A stretch of DNA of 64,000 nucleotides from CAWFXC01 sp963819735 (GCA_963819735.1 CAWFXC010000001.1:2232001-2296000), one strand, 5' to 3'. Shown: positions 1 through 8,646, counted from the stretch's first letter. The notes: generated from the sequence alone by a model not told the origin. A program made the numbers and translations.

Positions 1-19
1 CAAGCGAAGTCTGTTTCAT
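1..19 (-). CDS. 5' end of a gene running off the left edge
   Basis: Only the first six codons lie in the window (MKQTSL, reading leftwards from the ATG at 19-17). I count it as a gene start because an AGGAGA Shine-Dalgarno sits five bases upstream of the ATG, in the same orientation as the next gene at 107-628. The product cannot be named. It probably belongs to the integrated element that ends near 2.7 kb. Confidence 0.45.
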
Positions 20-106
20 CCGTCTCTCCTGATCGTCGTGTGCCTAGCCCGGTCGGCAGGGGTTTGTCGATGCCGGTTGCGGAATCTGCCGCGATTCGCA
101 GCGCGT

Positions 107-628
107 TCAGTCAGAATCATCGGAAGCTGCGAGGCGAGCGCGTAGCCGCGCTCTCGACGCGCGCCGATCAGCGTGTTGAGCCCTCGACTCGTCTTGTACC
201 GAGATCACCTGGTCGTCGGAGCGCTGCAGAGCGGCGCTCCTTTGCTCGAGCTCATCTTCTATTACGCCCTCGAGCAAGACGACGATCGCCCGCGATCCCT
301 GTGCGACCAACTCAGCCCAGTTGATTGCGTCACCGAAACTGCCCCGCGCCTCACATCGCGCGATCTCTTCCCGTGCCCAGAGGTGGTGGGCTTTCATCGC
401 GGCGAGGACACCTTCGATGACCGAAGGTTCCACCTGTCCCGCAAGCGCCGCAGCCTGAAGGAAATCGCCTACCGACGCGGACAACTTGAGGATCTCGGGC
501 AGTGGCATCCCGTATCGCACGTCATCAGATCTGACGTCCGGCCAATTCCCGTCCCCCCAAGGCCCGTCCGCCTTGAGTTGCGAAACGGACTCTTGCGAAA
601 TCCACGTGTCCACTGTTCGAGCTGACAT
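107..628 (-). CDS. Hypothetical protein of the integrated element
   Basis: This encodes 173 residues of unknown function. The start is supported by TTAGGAG six bases before the ATG. The N-terminal half is mixed, with a hydrophobic helical stretch (DFLQAAALAG, about residues 54-63). The C-terminal 35 residues are very rich in Arg, Asp and Ser and end in DDSD. There is no signal peptide or membrane segment. It lies between the gene at the left edge and a small excisionase-like protein, all on the minus strand, which is a typical cargo or regulatory block of an integrative element. I do not recognise the family. Confidence 0.55.
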   Translation of the reverse strand: MSARTVDTWISQESVSQLKADGPWGDGNWPDVRSDDVRYGMPLPEILKLSASVGDFLQAAALAGQVEPSVIEGVLAAMKAHHLWAREEIARCEARGSFGDAINWAELVAQGSRAIVVLLEGVIEDELEQRSAALQRSDDQVISVQDESRAQHADRRASRARLRARLAASDDSD

Positions 629-711
629 TCGGTACTCCTAAGTGGCGTGCGACGACTCCTCGCCGGAGGGCGGACGTGCCCAAGGCGAGACCCTTGCGGG
701 GCTTGCAGCGA

Positions 712-894
712 CTAGCGGGAACGTGTCTCGAGCCAACGCTCGACATCCGACGACCGGTAGCGGAGGTGCCGGCCGACCTTGATCGCCGTAGGACCGTCGC
801 CCTTGGTTCTCCAGCCGTAAAGGGTCGCGATCGGAATCTCGAGGTACTCAGCAACCTCGAGCGCCGTCATCAGTTGGTCCGCAATCTTTGCCAT
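712..894 (-). CDS. Small helix-turn-helix (excisionase/MerR-like) protein
   Basis: The 60-residue product starts MAKIADQLMTALEVAEYL and has the layout of the helix_turn_helix_17/excisionase family: a HTH (LEVAEYLEIPIATLYGWRTK, about residues 12-31), then the wing VGRHLRYRSSDVERWL. Proteins of this family bind DNA next to attachment sites and direct excision, or act as small regulators. I chose the internal ATG at 894 because it gives the standard family length; the longer reading frame upstream is low-complexity. It is divergent from the gene at 912, so the two share a short control region. Context with the integrase at 1568 supports an excision or control role (inference). Confidence 0.75.
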   Translation of the reverse strand: MAKIADQLMTALEVAEYLEIPIATLYGWRTKGDGPTAIKVGRHLRYRSSDVERWLETRSR

Positions 895-911
895 GTGGTC
901 GAGGGTACGAC

Positions 912-1568
912 ATGCCCTTGCACTCTGCCAACGTTGTCGACAAGACTGGGAGGGTGCAGAAGAACAACGATGAACCCAACGAACTTTCAAGCCGCTTTGA
1001 GCGGAGCCACCTTCTCGGCATGGACCCGTGGGATCCGGATCCCGACACAGACCAGATCCGCTTTTGGACTCGCGTGGCAGGGCACGAGGAATGGGTTGTT
1101 GAAGCAACCTTCGCGAATGCTTCGCAGATTCCAACGCTGCACTCCATTCTGATCACGCCATTTGCGTGTTGGACACCGGCCGATGGACTCGACACAAACG
1201 TTGTGCGCTCGGTGAAACTCGACGATCTACGACGTCAGGTCTGGGCCAAGATCCACACCAAGGACATGATCGCTGTCCTCAGCAGGACCGATTCTGTCGA
1301 CGCACCTACGCGCGTCCCTCGTCGTCGGCGACGCGGTGCACACGACGATCTCTTCTACGCGCGCTGGGCGAGGCGATATGTGGCCGCACTCAAGCGCCCT
1401 AACCCCATTCAAGTTCTCAGCAAACGACACAGCGTAAGTCAGTCGCACGTGCGCAACATCCTCTACGAAGCACGAGAGCGCGGACTCCTCACGCAGAGTC
1501 CGCGAGGCCGAGCCGGTGGGGCACTCACCGAGAAGGCGCGCACTCTCCTCGAGAAGGACCAGAGCTGA
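912..1568 (+). CDS. Hypothetical protein coupled to the integrase
   Basis: The product is 218 residues of unknown function. The start at 912 has GAGGG six bases upstream; ATG 888 would run into the divergent HTH gene, and GTG 954 is also possible. The first 120 residues are a mixed alpha/beta segment with several Trp. An Arg-rich linker (VPRRRRRG) follows, and the C-terminal 70 residues look like a winged helix: a helix pair (PIQVLSKRHSVSQSHVRNIL), then GLLTQSPRGRAGG. A role as DNA-binding partner of the recombinase fits. The stop overlaps the integrase start (TGATG), so the two are probably translationally coupled. Similar unnamed proteins commonly precede integrases in actinobacterial elements. 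Confidence 0.6.
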   Translation: MPLHSANVVDKTGRVQKNNDEPNELSSRFERSHLLGMDPWDPDPDTDQIRFWTRVAGHEEWVVEATFANASQIPTLHSILITPFACWTPADGLDTNVVRSVKLDDLRRQVWAKIHTKDMIAVLSRTDSVDAPTRVPRRRRRGAHDDLFYARWARRYVAALKRPNPIQVLSKRHSVSQSHVRNILYEARERGLLTQSPRGRAGGALTEKARTLLEKDQS

Positions 1569-2659
1569 TGGCCAGCATCGACAAGCGACCCGACGGCAGG
1601 TACCGAGCGCGGTGGCGCGAGTACCCTGGCGGCCCGCAACGGTCGAAGCACTTCGGTCGCAAGATCGACGCTGAGCGGCACCTGGTCGCAACCCAGCACG
1701 ACCTCCTCACCGGCGTCTATATCGATCCGTCACGGGCGCGCATGACCGTCGAGACGTACTACGAGATCTGGCGGGCACGGCAGCCTTGGCGCGACTCAAC
1801 GCGCGCGTCGGTGGAGTCGACCTTTGACAATCACGTGATCCCGATGTTTGGTGACCGTCCGCTCGGTTCGATCCGCCGGGGCGAACTCGAGTCGTGGGCG
1901 GCGCGTCTGTCACTCGCGCCGAGCACCGCCGGCGTGACGTTGAAGCAGTTCGCCACGATGCTCGAGGCCGCGGTGGTAGATGGGATGCTCGCCTCGAACC
2001 CAGCGCGCCGCGCGAAACGACCGAGGGTCGAGCTCGAGCCGGTCGTACCGTTCACGCTCGAGGAGCTCGACCGCCTGCGTGCCGCGGCACCGCCCTGGTT
2101 TCGGGTCGCGCTCACGCTGGGCGCGGCTGCCGGGCTCCGCCAGGGCGAAGCGACCGGCCTCACCGTGGATCGCCTCAACCTGCTCGGCCGAACGCTCACG
2201 GTTGACCGACAGCTCGCGATCCCGTCAAGCGGTGAGGCCGCGTTCGTCGCGCCGAAGACATCGCGAAGCTTCCGCACAGTGCCTCTTGCCGACATCGCGG
2301 TCGACGAACTCGCCGTGCACCTACACGAGCACGGACCGGGCGTGCAGGGCCTGGTCCTTCACGAGGACGGCCGCGCGATCAGCCGCGCCCGGTTCGGCCG
2401 CGTCTGGCGCGCACTGCGCGCCCGGGCGAAGCTACCGGAGGCGCGGTTCCACGACACGCGGCACACGTAAGCGTCGACACTGCTTTCCGGTGGCGTGTCG
2501 GTGGCGGCCGCTGCCGACTACCTGGGCCATTCTCCGGCGATGTTGTTGCGCACGTACGCGCACCTGGTTCCCGCCGACCACGACCGGGCGCGCGCGGTGG
2601 TCCAGGCGGCGTTCTCTCGCGCGGCTGAGGACTCACTGAGGACTACGGCCGCCAGCTGA
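1568..2659 (+). pseudogene. int: Tyrosine recombinase (phage-type integrase), interrupted by an in-frame stop
   Basis: The first 300 residues contain an Arg-rich N-terminal arm-binding start (MASIDKRPDGRYRARW), a SAM-like core-binding region (about 60-160) and the catalytic domain with its first Arg (AAAGLRQGEA) and the HDTRHT box. Directly after HDTRHT a TAA stands where the family usually has Tyr (HxxRHTYAS). The frame then stays open for 63 more codons and encodes the missing end: ASTLLSGGVS, YLGHSPAMLLRTYAHL with the second His and the nucleophilic Tyr, ending at TGA 2659. One base (TAC or TAT to TAA) explains the break. As read, the protein lacks the catalytic Tyr and cannot recombine DNA, so the element may be locked in place unless the stop is read through or is a base-call error. 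Confidence 0.85.
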
Positions 2660-2680
2660 ACCCCACAGCCCCACTCCCAG

Positions 2681-2704
2681 CTTGCGCGGGGCTTGTGGCG
2701 CAAG
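2681..2704. terminator. Hairpin after the integrase
   Basis: A 7-bp inverted repeat (CTTGCGC / GCGCAAG) with a 10-base loop starts 22 bases after the restored integrase stop. It has only a weak pyrimidine tail. It could be a terminator or part of an attachment region; nothing decides between these. Confidence 0.3.
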
Positions 2705-2735
2705 TTCGTCCAGAACTGAACAGCCGCATTTCTGA

Positions 2736-2975
2736 CCTGCGGCGGCCACCGACGGTACGTACTGCTGGCCCGACGGTCTCGCGCACTACGTCAGCGAACA
2801 CGACGTGCGGCTGCCCGAAGAGTTCGTAAACCATGTGCACTCGTCCGGTCATGAAGTGGACGCCGCACCGCCGCCCGAGTTCAATCACTACGGCCAGCGC
2901 GAGTTCGCTCGGTGGCCGATGCCGTGGCTCATGCACGTCGACGACGCGTGGTGGCTACAGCACGTGCAACCCTGA
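2736..2975 (+). pseudogene. 3' remnant of a host gene cut by the element
   Basis: From 2736 the frame is open for 79 codons without a start and encodes a well-formed C-terminus (DGTYCWPDGLAHYVSEH, then VRLPEEFVNHV and MPWLMHVDDAWWLQHV) ending at TGA 2975. Trp, His and Tyr use and codon bias look like a real protein, and I recognise the pattern from unnamed actinobacterial proteins of unknown function. Upstream, a stop at 2733-2735 and the end of the integrase replace the N-terminal part. The simplest reading is that the 5' part was lost or displaced at the element boundary. There is no start codon or SD, so it is unlikely to be expressed. Confidence 0.6.
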
Positions 2976-3124
2976 AGCATCGGACTGCAGACCGCGCTGC
3001 AGTACGACCTTGCCGTTGCCGTCGAGGGATCGAACCCTTCGCGATCGACGCGTGCTCCCGGCCGGCTCGGTCGACCGCGCCACGATCTGCCGCTTCTGAC
3101 GGCGTCGACGGAACCCGAGCGTGC

Positions 3125-3505
3125 TCAGTCGGTGGGGAGGTCGGCGATGCGGTAGGGGATCTCGGCGTCGTCGTCGAGGTGGTAGCTGGCGCAGATCCGG
3201 TGGTACCCGTCAGCGACGATGAGCGGCCACCCGCCCAGACGTCCGCGTACGAGAAGCACCGGGGAGAGCTTCACCCCCGCGCGGACCTTGGTGAGCGCGG
3301 AATGGACTTCAGGGTCATCTTCGGGGAGGAGTGGGAGCGCACTCGCGCGCAGCAGGTCCTTCGCCTTCGCCCGCATGAGTGGCGTTTGTTGCAACGCCTT
3401 CGCGATGGCCTTGGCCGTCTTGGGGAGTACGAGCAGGCCGAGGTAGGCGCGCGCGGCGGGATAGTCGTGTTCGTCAGGTGCGTCCTTCCAATGCTCGATC
3501 GTCAT
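3125..3505 (-). CDS. Hypothetical protein with ParB/sulfiredoxin-like C-terminus
   Basis: The product has 126 residues. I use the ATG at 3505 because GGAGG lies eight bases before it; a GTG three codons earlier overlaps the SD itself. The C-terminal half (SPVLLVRGR, then LIVADGYHRICA) resembles the ParB/Srx-like nuclease fold, where a xDGxHR-type loop binds nucleotide. The N-terminal half is helical and Lys/Ala-rich. No partner gene is obvious. It is the first complete chromosomal gene right of the element. Function unknown; the fold assignment is by eye. Confidence 0.6.
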   Translation of the reverse strand: MTIEHWKDAPDEHDYPAARAYLGLLVLPKTAKAIAKALQQTPLMRAKAKDLLRASALPLLPEDDPEVHSALTKVRAGVKLSPVLLVRGRLGGWPLIVADGYHRICASYHLDDDAEIPYRIADLPTD

Positions 3506-3547
3506 TGGTTCCACCTCCGACTTCCGAAAATCGCGTGTCGTGGACCG

Positions 3548-5707
3548 TCAGGGAGTTGTGCGAATGCCGGGGACCGCTGCGGGGATGAGTGAGGCGCACG
3601 CGCTGAGCGCCTTGCGCACGGTGGGTGAAGTGAGGTCGGGCGTGGGTGTCGGGTTCCACCCGTGGCTCTTGAGGCAGGTCACGAGGCGGGCCACGGCTGC
3701 CGCGGGGCCGAGCTTGAATCCGCCGGCGGGCGCGGTGCCCACACCCGACGGGCCTGCCGCGGGCAGTTTGACGGTGCGGAGCGCATCGTGTCGTCCGGCG
3801 CAGTCGTAGAGCGTGCTGGGAGCGGTGCCGTGCCAGGCGGCCGCGTCGACGTGCGTGCAGGCCTGCGCGACGAGTGGTCCGATCTGGTTCGTGTCCCCGA
3901 GGGTGAAGCCGCCCGTGTCGACGAAGCGCAGCTCGTTGTTTGCGACGAGTGTCGCCAGCTTCTCGCGGGTCATCGCGGGGTCGGTGCCGTAGAAGCCGCC
4001 CATCGGCAAGATGGAATCGCCGGCGATGATCGGAGCTGCCGCGGTGAGGTCGCTGGGAACGGCAACCAGCCAGCGCTCCTGTTTGTGTTGCCGCCGTAGC
4101 CAGTCGAGCTCGGCGGACTCGAGCCCGCCGCCGGGGCCGATGCCGCCCGGGATCGGGGAGGCCTGACTGCCGCTCGAGCTGGTACCGCGTGCGGTGCCTT
4201 TCAGTGGGGGACCGGCGGATGCATACGCGGCGTTTTCGGTGTGACGCACTGCCGACAGCGTCCACACCGCCGGGGCGACGAGCGCGGCGGCGAGCGCGAC
4301 GCCGAACCCGACGCGAACGAATCTTGTCGGGAGGAGAAACATCGCGAGGAGCAGGAATGCGGCCACGACGGCGAGCCCGACCGGCACCGCGACGCGGAGC
4401 GCGGCGTGTGCATCGACTCGACGTAAGAAGACGACCTCGACGATGGCAGTGCCGACCAACGCGACCAACACCCACACGACGCCGAGACGGTCGGCACGAC
4501 GGGCCATGGCGACGCCGATACCGACGAGGGCCGCGATGGCCGGCGCGAAGGCCGACACGTAGTAGTCGTGGAAGACCCCGTGCGTGTACGAGAGCACCAG
4601 ATAGCCCACGAGTCCGTAACCGCCCCACAGCACCAGCGAACCGGCTTCGGGACTCGTCAATCGACGACGTACGGCTAGGATCACACCGCCGACGATCGCC
4701 AGCATCGCGGGGACCGCGAGCCACATCAACTGGTCGCCGATACCCGCATTGAACATCCGCGCGATCCCCGGCTCACCACCCAACCCGGGCAGGTGAGCCA
4801 GCGTGGCCGTCAGGGCCGCGCCGCCGAATCCCTTCCCGAGGCCGGGGACGCCGAAGCTCTCGTTGCCGGTCAACACACCGAAGCCGTGGGCGCCGAACAC
4901 GAGGTTCTCGGCGGTGTTGTTCGTCGTCATGCCGATGTAGGGGCGACTCGACGCGGGCGTCAGGTCGACGAGCGCGACCCAAGCTGCGCCCACGGCGACG
5001 AACGCGAGGCCCGCCAACGTCAGGTCGCGAAGCCGACGCCACCAGCCTCCCGGCCCGGCGACGAAATACGCAACGAAGGCACTGGGCATCACGAGCCCGA
5101 CGACGAGTAGCTTCGCGAGAAAGCCCAACCCGCAGCACAGCCCGGCGACGATCATCCAGGCGGGCCGCTCGTCGCTGATCGCACGCTGGGTGGCGTACGC
5201 CGCCGCGACCATGCAGAGCACCAGCGTGGCATCGGGGTTGTTGACGCGACTCACCGCGATGAAGACCGGCGTCACCGCGAGCACGATGCCGGCCACGCGC
5301 CCGGCCCACTCCCCCCAGGCCCGGCGCACGGCGGACATCAGCAACCAGATCGACGCCACTCCGCACAGCACCGAGGGCATAAGTAGCGACCAGCTCGAGT
5401 ATCCGAAGATCCGCGCGCTCAGCGAGCCGAGCCACAGGGCAAGCGGAGGCTTGTCGGTGGTGATCCAGCCACCAGGATCTACGGCACCGAACGCGAAGTT
5501 CTTCCATGAGTGCGTCATCGAACGCACCGCCGCCGCGTAGTACGGATTCCCGTACCCGTTCTTCGACAGTCCCCACGTGTACACGACCAGCGCGCCGACA
5601 GTGATGACCAGCTCGGGCCATCGCGCCCGCAGCCGATCGCGCCCCGTCGTGGGGGCCGGGGGGTCGGGAACGGGCGGCCGCGTCGGCGGCGCGGCGAGCG
5701 TCGTCAT
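3548..5707 (-). CDS. Membrane glycosyltransferase, GT39/YkcB-like
   Basis: This is a 719-residue polytopic membrane protein. It has the acceptor/donor loop signature of GT39/PMT-type enzymes near the start (NGYGNPYYAAA about 50-60, DPGGWITTDKPPLALWL about 78-94), about a dozen hydrophobic helices to residue 500, then a soluble extracytoplasmic region (520-719) rich in Gly, Ala and Thr. Family enzymes transfer a sugar from a polyprenyl-phosphate donor to an envelope lipid or protein outside the membrane. ITTDKPPL is characteristic of the YkcA/YkcB branch of GT39. It stands alone, with about 250 bases upstream holding no gene. The substrate is not predictable from sequence. Confidence 0.85.
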   Translation of the reverse strand: MTTLAAPPTRPPVPDPPAPTTGRDRLRARWPELVITVGALVVYTWGLSKNGYGNPYYAAAVRSMTHSWKNFAFGAVDPGGWITTDKPPLALWLGSLSARIFGYSSWSLLMPSVLCGVASIWLLMSAVRRAWGEWAGRVAGIVLAVTPVFIAVSRVNNPDATLVLCMVAAAYATQRAISDERPAWMIVAGLCCGLGFLAKLLVVGLVMPSAFVAYFVAGPGGWWRRLRDLTLAGLAFVAVGAAWVALVDLTPASSRPYIGMTTNNTAENLVFGAHGFGVLTGNESFGVPGLGKGFGGAALTATLAHLPGLGGEPGIARMFNAGIGDQLMWLAVPAMLAIVGGVILAVRRRLTSPEAGSLVLWGGYGLVGYLVLSYTHGVFHDYYVSAFAPAIAALVGIGVAMARRADRLGVVWVLVALVGTAIVEVVFLRRVDAHAALRVAVPVGLAVVAAFLLLAMFLLPTRFVRVGFGVALAAALVAPAVWTLSAVRHTENAAYASAGPPLKGTARGTSSSGSQASPIPGGIGPGGGLESAELDWLRRQHKQERWLVAVPSDLTAAAPIIAGDSILPMGGFYGTDPAMTREKLATLVANNELRFVDTGGFTLGDTNQIGPLVAQACTHVDAAAWHGTAPSTLYDCAGRHDALRTVKLPAAGPSGVGTAPAGGFKLGPAAAVARLVTCLKSHGWNPTPTPDLTSPTVRKALSACASLIPAAVPGIRTTP

Positions 5708-5963
5708 CGGTCGCGCCCGTGCTGCCGGCGGGTAGAAGACGGCCCGTTCGGCGTGGGCCCATCGAGCCGCGTTCGACGCCCCAACCTCGCCACGTCACAC
5801 CCCCGGTCGCCGACCAGAACTCACAACGGCCGGCGGACGAGTATGTCACCGCCCGCTTCGACTCTTCCGTCGCCCTCGGTTCGGGAGTCTCGACGCTAAC
5901 GTTGACGAGGCGATCGATGTGTCCGACTGACACATGAGGTCACGACTGCTGAGGGAGATGCCG

Positions 5964-7223
5964 ATGGGCACCGACGTCGTCGGAACCGGGTTGCCGTGGG
6001 TCGATGCGATCGCAGAGTCGTTCGTGCCGCGTGGCTTCGTTGCCTTTCATCAGTCCGAGTTGCCGGCGCTCTCGGCGCGTCACGGGCATCTCGTTGTCGA
6101 CGATCTTCGCGGCGTGGCGCCGCTCGCGTTCTGTACCGACGACGGCGTCGCCTTCACGTGGGTCGCGTCGGCGGATGGAGTGTCCGTGGTGGAGGGCGAC
6201 GCCGAGGCGGCGACCGTCGTGACGCTGTCGGAGCGCACGTTCTCGGAGTTCCTGGCTGAGCTGTTGACCGCGTCGGGCGCGGTTCGTACCGGTCGGGCCC
6301 GTGTCACTCGTGGTGTGCTCGGCGGCTGGCAGCGGTGGGAGCCGGCGATCCAGTCGCTGTGCTCGGGTCGGGAGATCTACCGCGCCGCAGTGCGGGAGAC
6401 GTTGGTGGATCGCGCGGGCAGCCCGCTCGATCTCCATCGCGCGTTCGCGGTTGACGACGACGTCGACGACATGCGCCATTTTCTCGCGCGTGCCGGCTAC
6501 CTGCACGTCAAGGAGGTCTTCAGCAGCGCAGAAGTGGATTGCTTCTCCGCCGAGGTGGAACTCGCGCGTTCGAACACCGTGCCGGGTGATCCGTTCTCGT
6601 GGTGGTCGGTCAACGCCGACGGCGACGAGGTCGTGACTCGTATCAACTACCTCGGTCGGCACTCTCGAGTGCTGCAGGAACTCTCGCACGAGCCGCGGCT
6701 GTTGCGCTTCGCTCGGCTCGCGGGCCCGCACATGCGCGTCTGCGACGACCGGCTCGACGGACCGATGGTGTTCGTCAAGCATTCCAACGTCGTGACCGGC
6801 AACGGGGATCTCACCTGGCACGTCGACGACGGCATCGGTGGACACCCGGTGATGTGTCCCCTTATCCAGACGGGCATCCAGCTCGATCGCGCCGACCCGG
6901 CGAACGGACAGCTCCTCGTGCTCGCCGGCTCGCATCGCTACACCAAACACTGGATCGCCTGGGGCGAGGAACACGATCTGCCGGCGGTGGCGCTCGAGAC
7001 CGAGCCGGGAGACCTCACGGTGCACTACGGCGACACGATGCACACGACGCCACCGCCCACCGCCGCTGGTGCCGGTCGCCGGGCGCTCTATTACAAGTTC
7101 GCCGAGCCGAAGACTTTCGAGTGGATCCCCGCCGGCTGCCACTACAACGACGCGCTGTTCCGCCCCGACCCCGAAGGCCGCATCGCAAGCCGCGCGACCA
7201 CCTGGGACGCCGGCGAGTACTGA
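5964..7223 (+). CDS. PhyH-like Fe(II)/2-oxoglutarate dioxygenase with SCP2-like N-terminus
   Basis: The product has 419 residues from ATG 5964, which GAGGGAG precedes by seven bases; ATGs at 5934 and 5958 are worse placed. Residues 1-120 look like an SCP2-type lipid-binding module (hydrophobic strands, then GDAEAATVVTLSERTFSEFL). Residues 165-415 are a phytanoyl-CoA dioxygenase-like double-stranded beta-helix: the iron ligands are His286 and Asp288 (TWHVDDG) and His360 (GDTMHTTPPP), with an Arg in GAGRRALYYKF for 2-oxoglutarate. The fusion suggests a hydrophobic or CoA/sterol-type substrate (inference). It is divergent from the glycosyltransferase, and convergent with the cNMP gene 37 bases downstream. 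Confidence 0.85.
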   Translation: MGTDVVGTGLPWVDAIAESFVPRGFVAFHQSELPALSARHGHLVVDDLRGVAPLAFCTDDGVAFTWVASADGVSVVEGDAEAATVVTLSERTFSEFLAELLTASGAVRTGRARVTRGVLGGWQRWEPAIQSLCSGREIYRAAVRETLVDRAGSPLDLHRAFAVDDDVDDMRHFLARAGYLHVKEVFSSAEVDCFSAEVELARSNTVPGDPFSWWSVNADGDEVVTRINYLGRHSRVLQELSHEPRLLRFARLAGPHMRVCDDRLDGPMVFVKHSNVVTGNGDLTWHVDDGIGGHPVMCPLIQTGIQLDRADPANGQLLVLAGSHRYTKHWIAWGEEHDLPAVALETEPGDLTVHYGDTMHTTPPPTAAGAGRRALYYKFAEPKTFEWIPAGCHYNDALFRPDPEGRIASRATTWDAGEY

Positions 7224-7259
7224 GTCGCCGGGCTCGCGCAGGCGAGGTGAGCCGGGGGC

Positions 7260-8348
7260 TCAGCTCGCCTTCACGATGCGTACGCAGAGCATCTTGGAGA
7301 TGTTGAACAGGAGCTTGGCGGCGACCGCGGGGTCTTCGGCGACCATCGCGCGGATGGTGCTCTCGCTCAGGCTGAGGACGCGCACCGAACTGCTGGCTGC
7401 ATAGACGTCGAGCGTCCGCGGACGCTCGAGCAGGAAGGCCATCTCGCCGAACACCTCGCCGCTGCGGATCACGCCGACCACCTGCTCGCCGTCTCGTGCC
7501 TCGAGGGTGCCGTCGAGGACCACGAAGATGTTGCGGGCCGCGCCGCCCTTCTTCAACACCCGGTCGCCGACGGCGCACTCGATCACGTTGCTGCGGGCCA
7601 GGCAGCGTTCGACCTCGTCGTCGGTGAACGCGTGGAACGCGGAGATGTCCTGCGCTTCGATCTCGTGCATCGCGGCGCGCAGGTGCAGCACGTAGTCGTC
7701 AGTGCTCGTCATCAGCGGGCTCGTCACCGCGCCGCCTCCGCCGTTGAGGATCTGCTCGACGCAGTCGGCCATTCCGTCTGGTCCGGTGTGCGCACCGACG
7801 CCGCGGAGTGCCTCGGGCCCTTGCGGGAACGCCACGAGCGGGATGAGGTATCCCGCCTCCGGGGTGTTGATGTTCCTGGTGGCGTAGGTGCGCCGTCCCT
7901 GTCCGAGGTAGAGCGACAGCAGGTGGGGCTCACACGCGCCGAACTGAATACGCACGTCGTGCGCAAGCCCTACGCCGTCGCGGCAGCTCAACACCTCCTC
8001 GACGAGCCCGGTGCCGCGCAGCTCGGGTTTGACCATCACCCGCTCACCCAGCGCGATGTGCTCGGGGGGCAGCTCGTCGAGGAACGCATCGAGGCCGTAC
8101 TCGTCGATCTGGCGCGGGGTGAAGCCGTTGCCGCCCCAGCTCAGTCGGGCCGTGCCGACGACCTCACCGTCATCGGCGCGCGCGTAGAAGTTCCAGCTTT
8201 GGTCGTCGTCGGGTTCCACGAGCCGGCGACGGGCGTGGTCGGCGCTGCCCTGGTACCGCCCCATTTCCTCGACGTACACGGTGTACCGGAAGCGATACAC
8301 CGCTTCCTTCTGCTCAGCGGTCTCGGCCCGCCCCACCTCATATGCCAT
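7260..8348 (-). CDS. N-acyltransferase-like (GNAT/autoinducer-synthase fold) protein with C-terminal cyclic nucleotide-binding domain
   Basis: The product is 362 residues from ATG 8348. Residues 1-210 have the FeeM/LuxI-like acyltransferase layout: YRFRYTVYVEEMGRY near the start, WNFYARADDGEVVGTARL, then RVMVKPELRGTGL. This fold moves acyl groups onto amines. Residues 235-350 form a cNMP-binding beta-roll: a helix, GDRVLKKGGAARNIFVVLDG, then SGEVFGEMAFLLERPRTLDV, which matches the phosphate-binding cassette pattern (GE..L..PR/RT). The likely reading is an acyltransferase gated by cAMP or cGMP; the mycobacterial Pat acetylase has the opposite domain order. Substrate unknown. The SD is not evident. 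Confidence 0.75.
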   Translation of the reverse strand: MAYEVGRAETAEQKEAVYRFRYTVYVEEMGRYQGSADHARRRLVEPDDDQSWNFYARADDGEVVGTARLSWGGNGFTPRQIDEYGLDAFLDELPPEHIALGERVMVKPELRGTGLVEEVLSCRDGVGLAHDVRIQFGACEPHLLSLYLGQGRRTYATRNINTPEAGYLIPLVAFPQGPEALRGVGAHTGPDGMADCVEQILNGGGGAVTSPLMTSTDDYVLHLRAAMHEIEAQDISAFHAFTDDEVERCLARSNVIECAVGDRVLKKGGAARNIFVVLDGTLEARDGEQVVGVIRSGEVFGEMAFLLERPRTLDVYAASSSVRVLSLSESTIRAMVAEDPAVAAKLLFNISKMLCVRIVKAS

Positions 8349-8525
8349 GGACAGATGCTGACAGCCACCGCCGCGCACGTCGACTCGCGAGGCGGCGCCG
8401 AAGAACGAGAAGACGAAACCGGAGCTCGAAGGGCGGTGAAGGCAGGCAATTGGTACGGAGGAACGCGCCGCTCGTAGTGTCCGCGTGGCTCGACATCAGA
8501 CTGCGGCGCGCGTGGAGGATCCTCC

Positions 8526-8646
8526 GATGGGTACAAGTTCTTCGCCGACGACGGCTTCAACTTCGAGATCGAAGGTCGAGCCGATGGCCCGCACCCTGTT
8601 CGAGCAACGCGCCTTCGACTGGCTCGACGAAATCGCTTACCCATGA
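8526..8646 (+). pseudogene. Collapsed remnant of an upstream gene (possibly an alpha/beta hydrolase)
   Basis: Two protein-like pieces sit in adjacent frames. DGYKFFADDGFNFEIEG starts at 8526. In the next frame MARTLFEQRAFDWLDEIAYP runs into a TGA at 8646 that overlaps the amidohydrolase start (ATGA). The first piece resembles the N-terminus, and the second the C-terminus, of one alpha/beta-hydrolase family as I recall it. An internal deletion with a frame change would join them so. A 39-codon ORF from ATG 8527, with GGAGG eight bases upstream, could still be translated and feed ribosomes into the next gene. The family assignment is tentative. Confidence 0.35.

Noticed and set aside
3540..3809. 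Plus-strand frame at the end of the glycosyltransferase
   Set aside because: Antisense shadow of the C-terminal region; no SD and low complexity.
7249..7263. Hairpin TGAGCC-GGG-GGCTCA between the dioxygenase and cNMP genes
   Set aside because: A 6-bp stem without a T-tail is too short to call as a terminator in GC-rich DNA.
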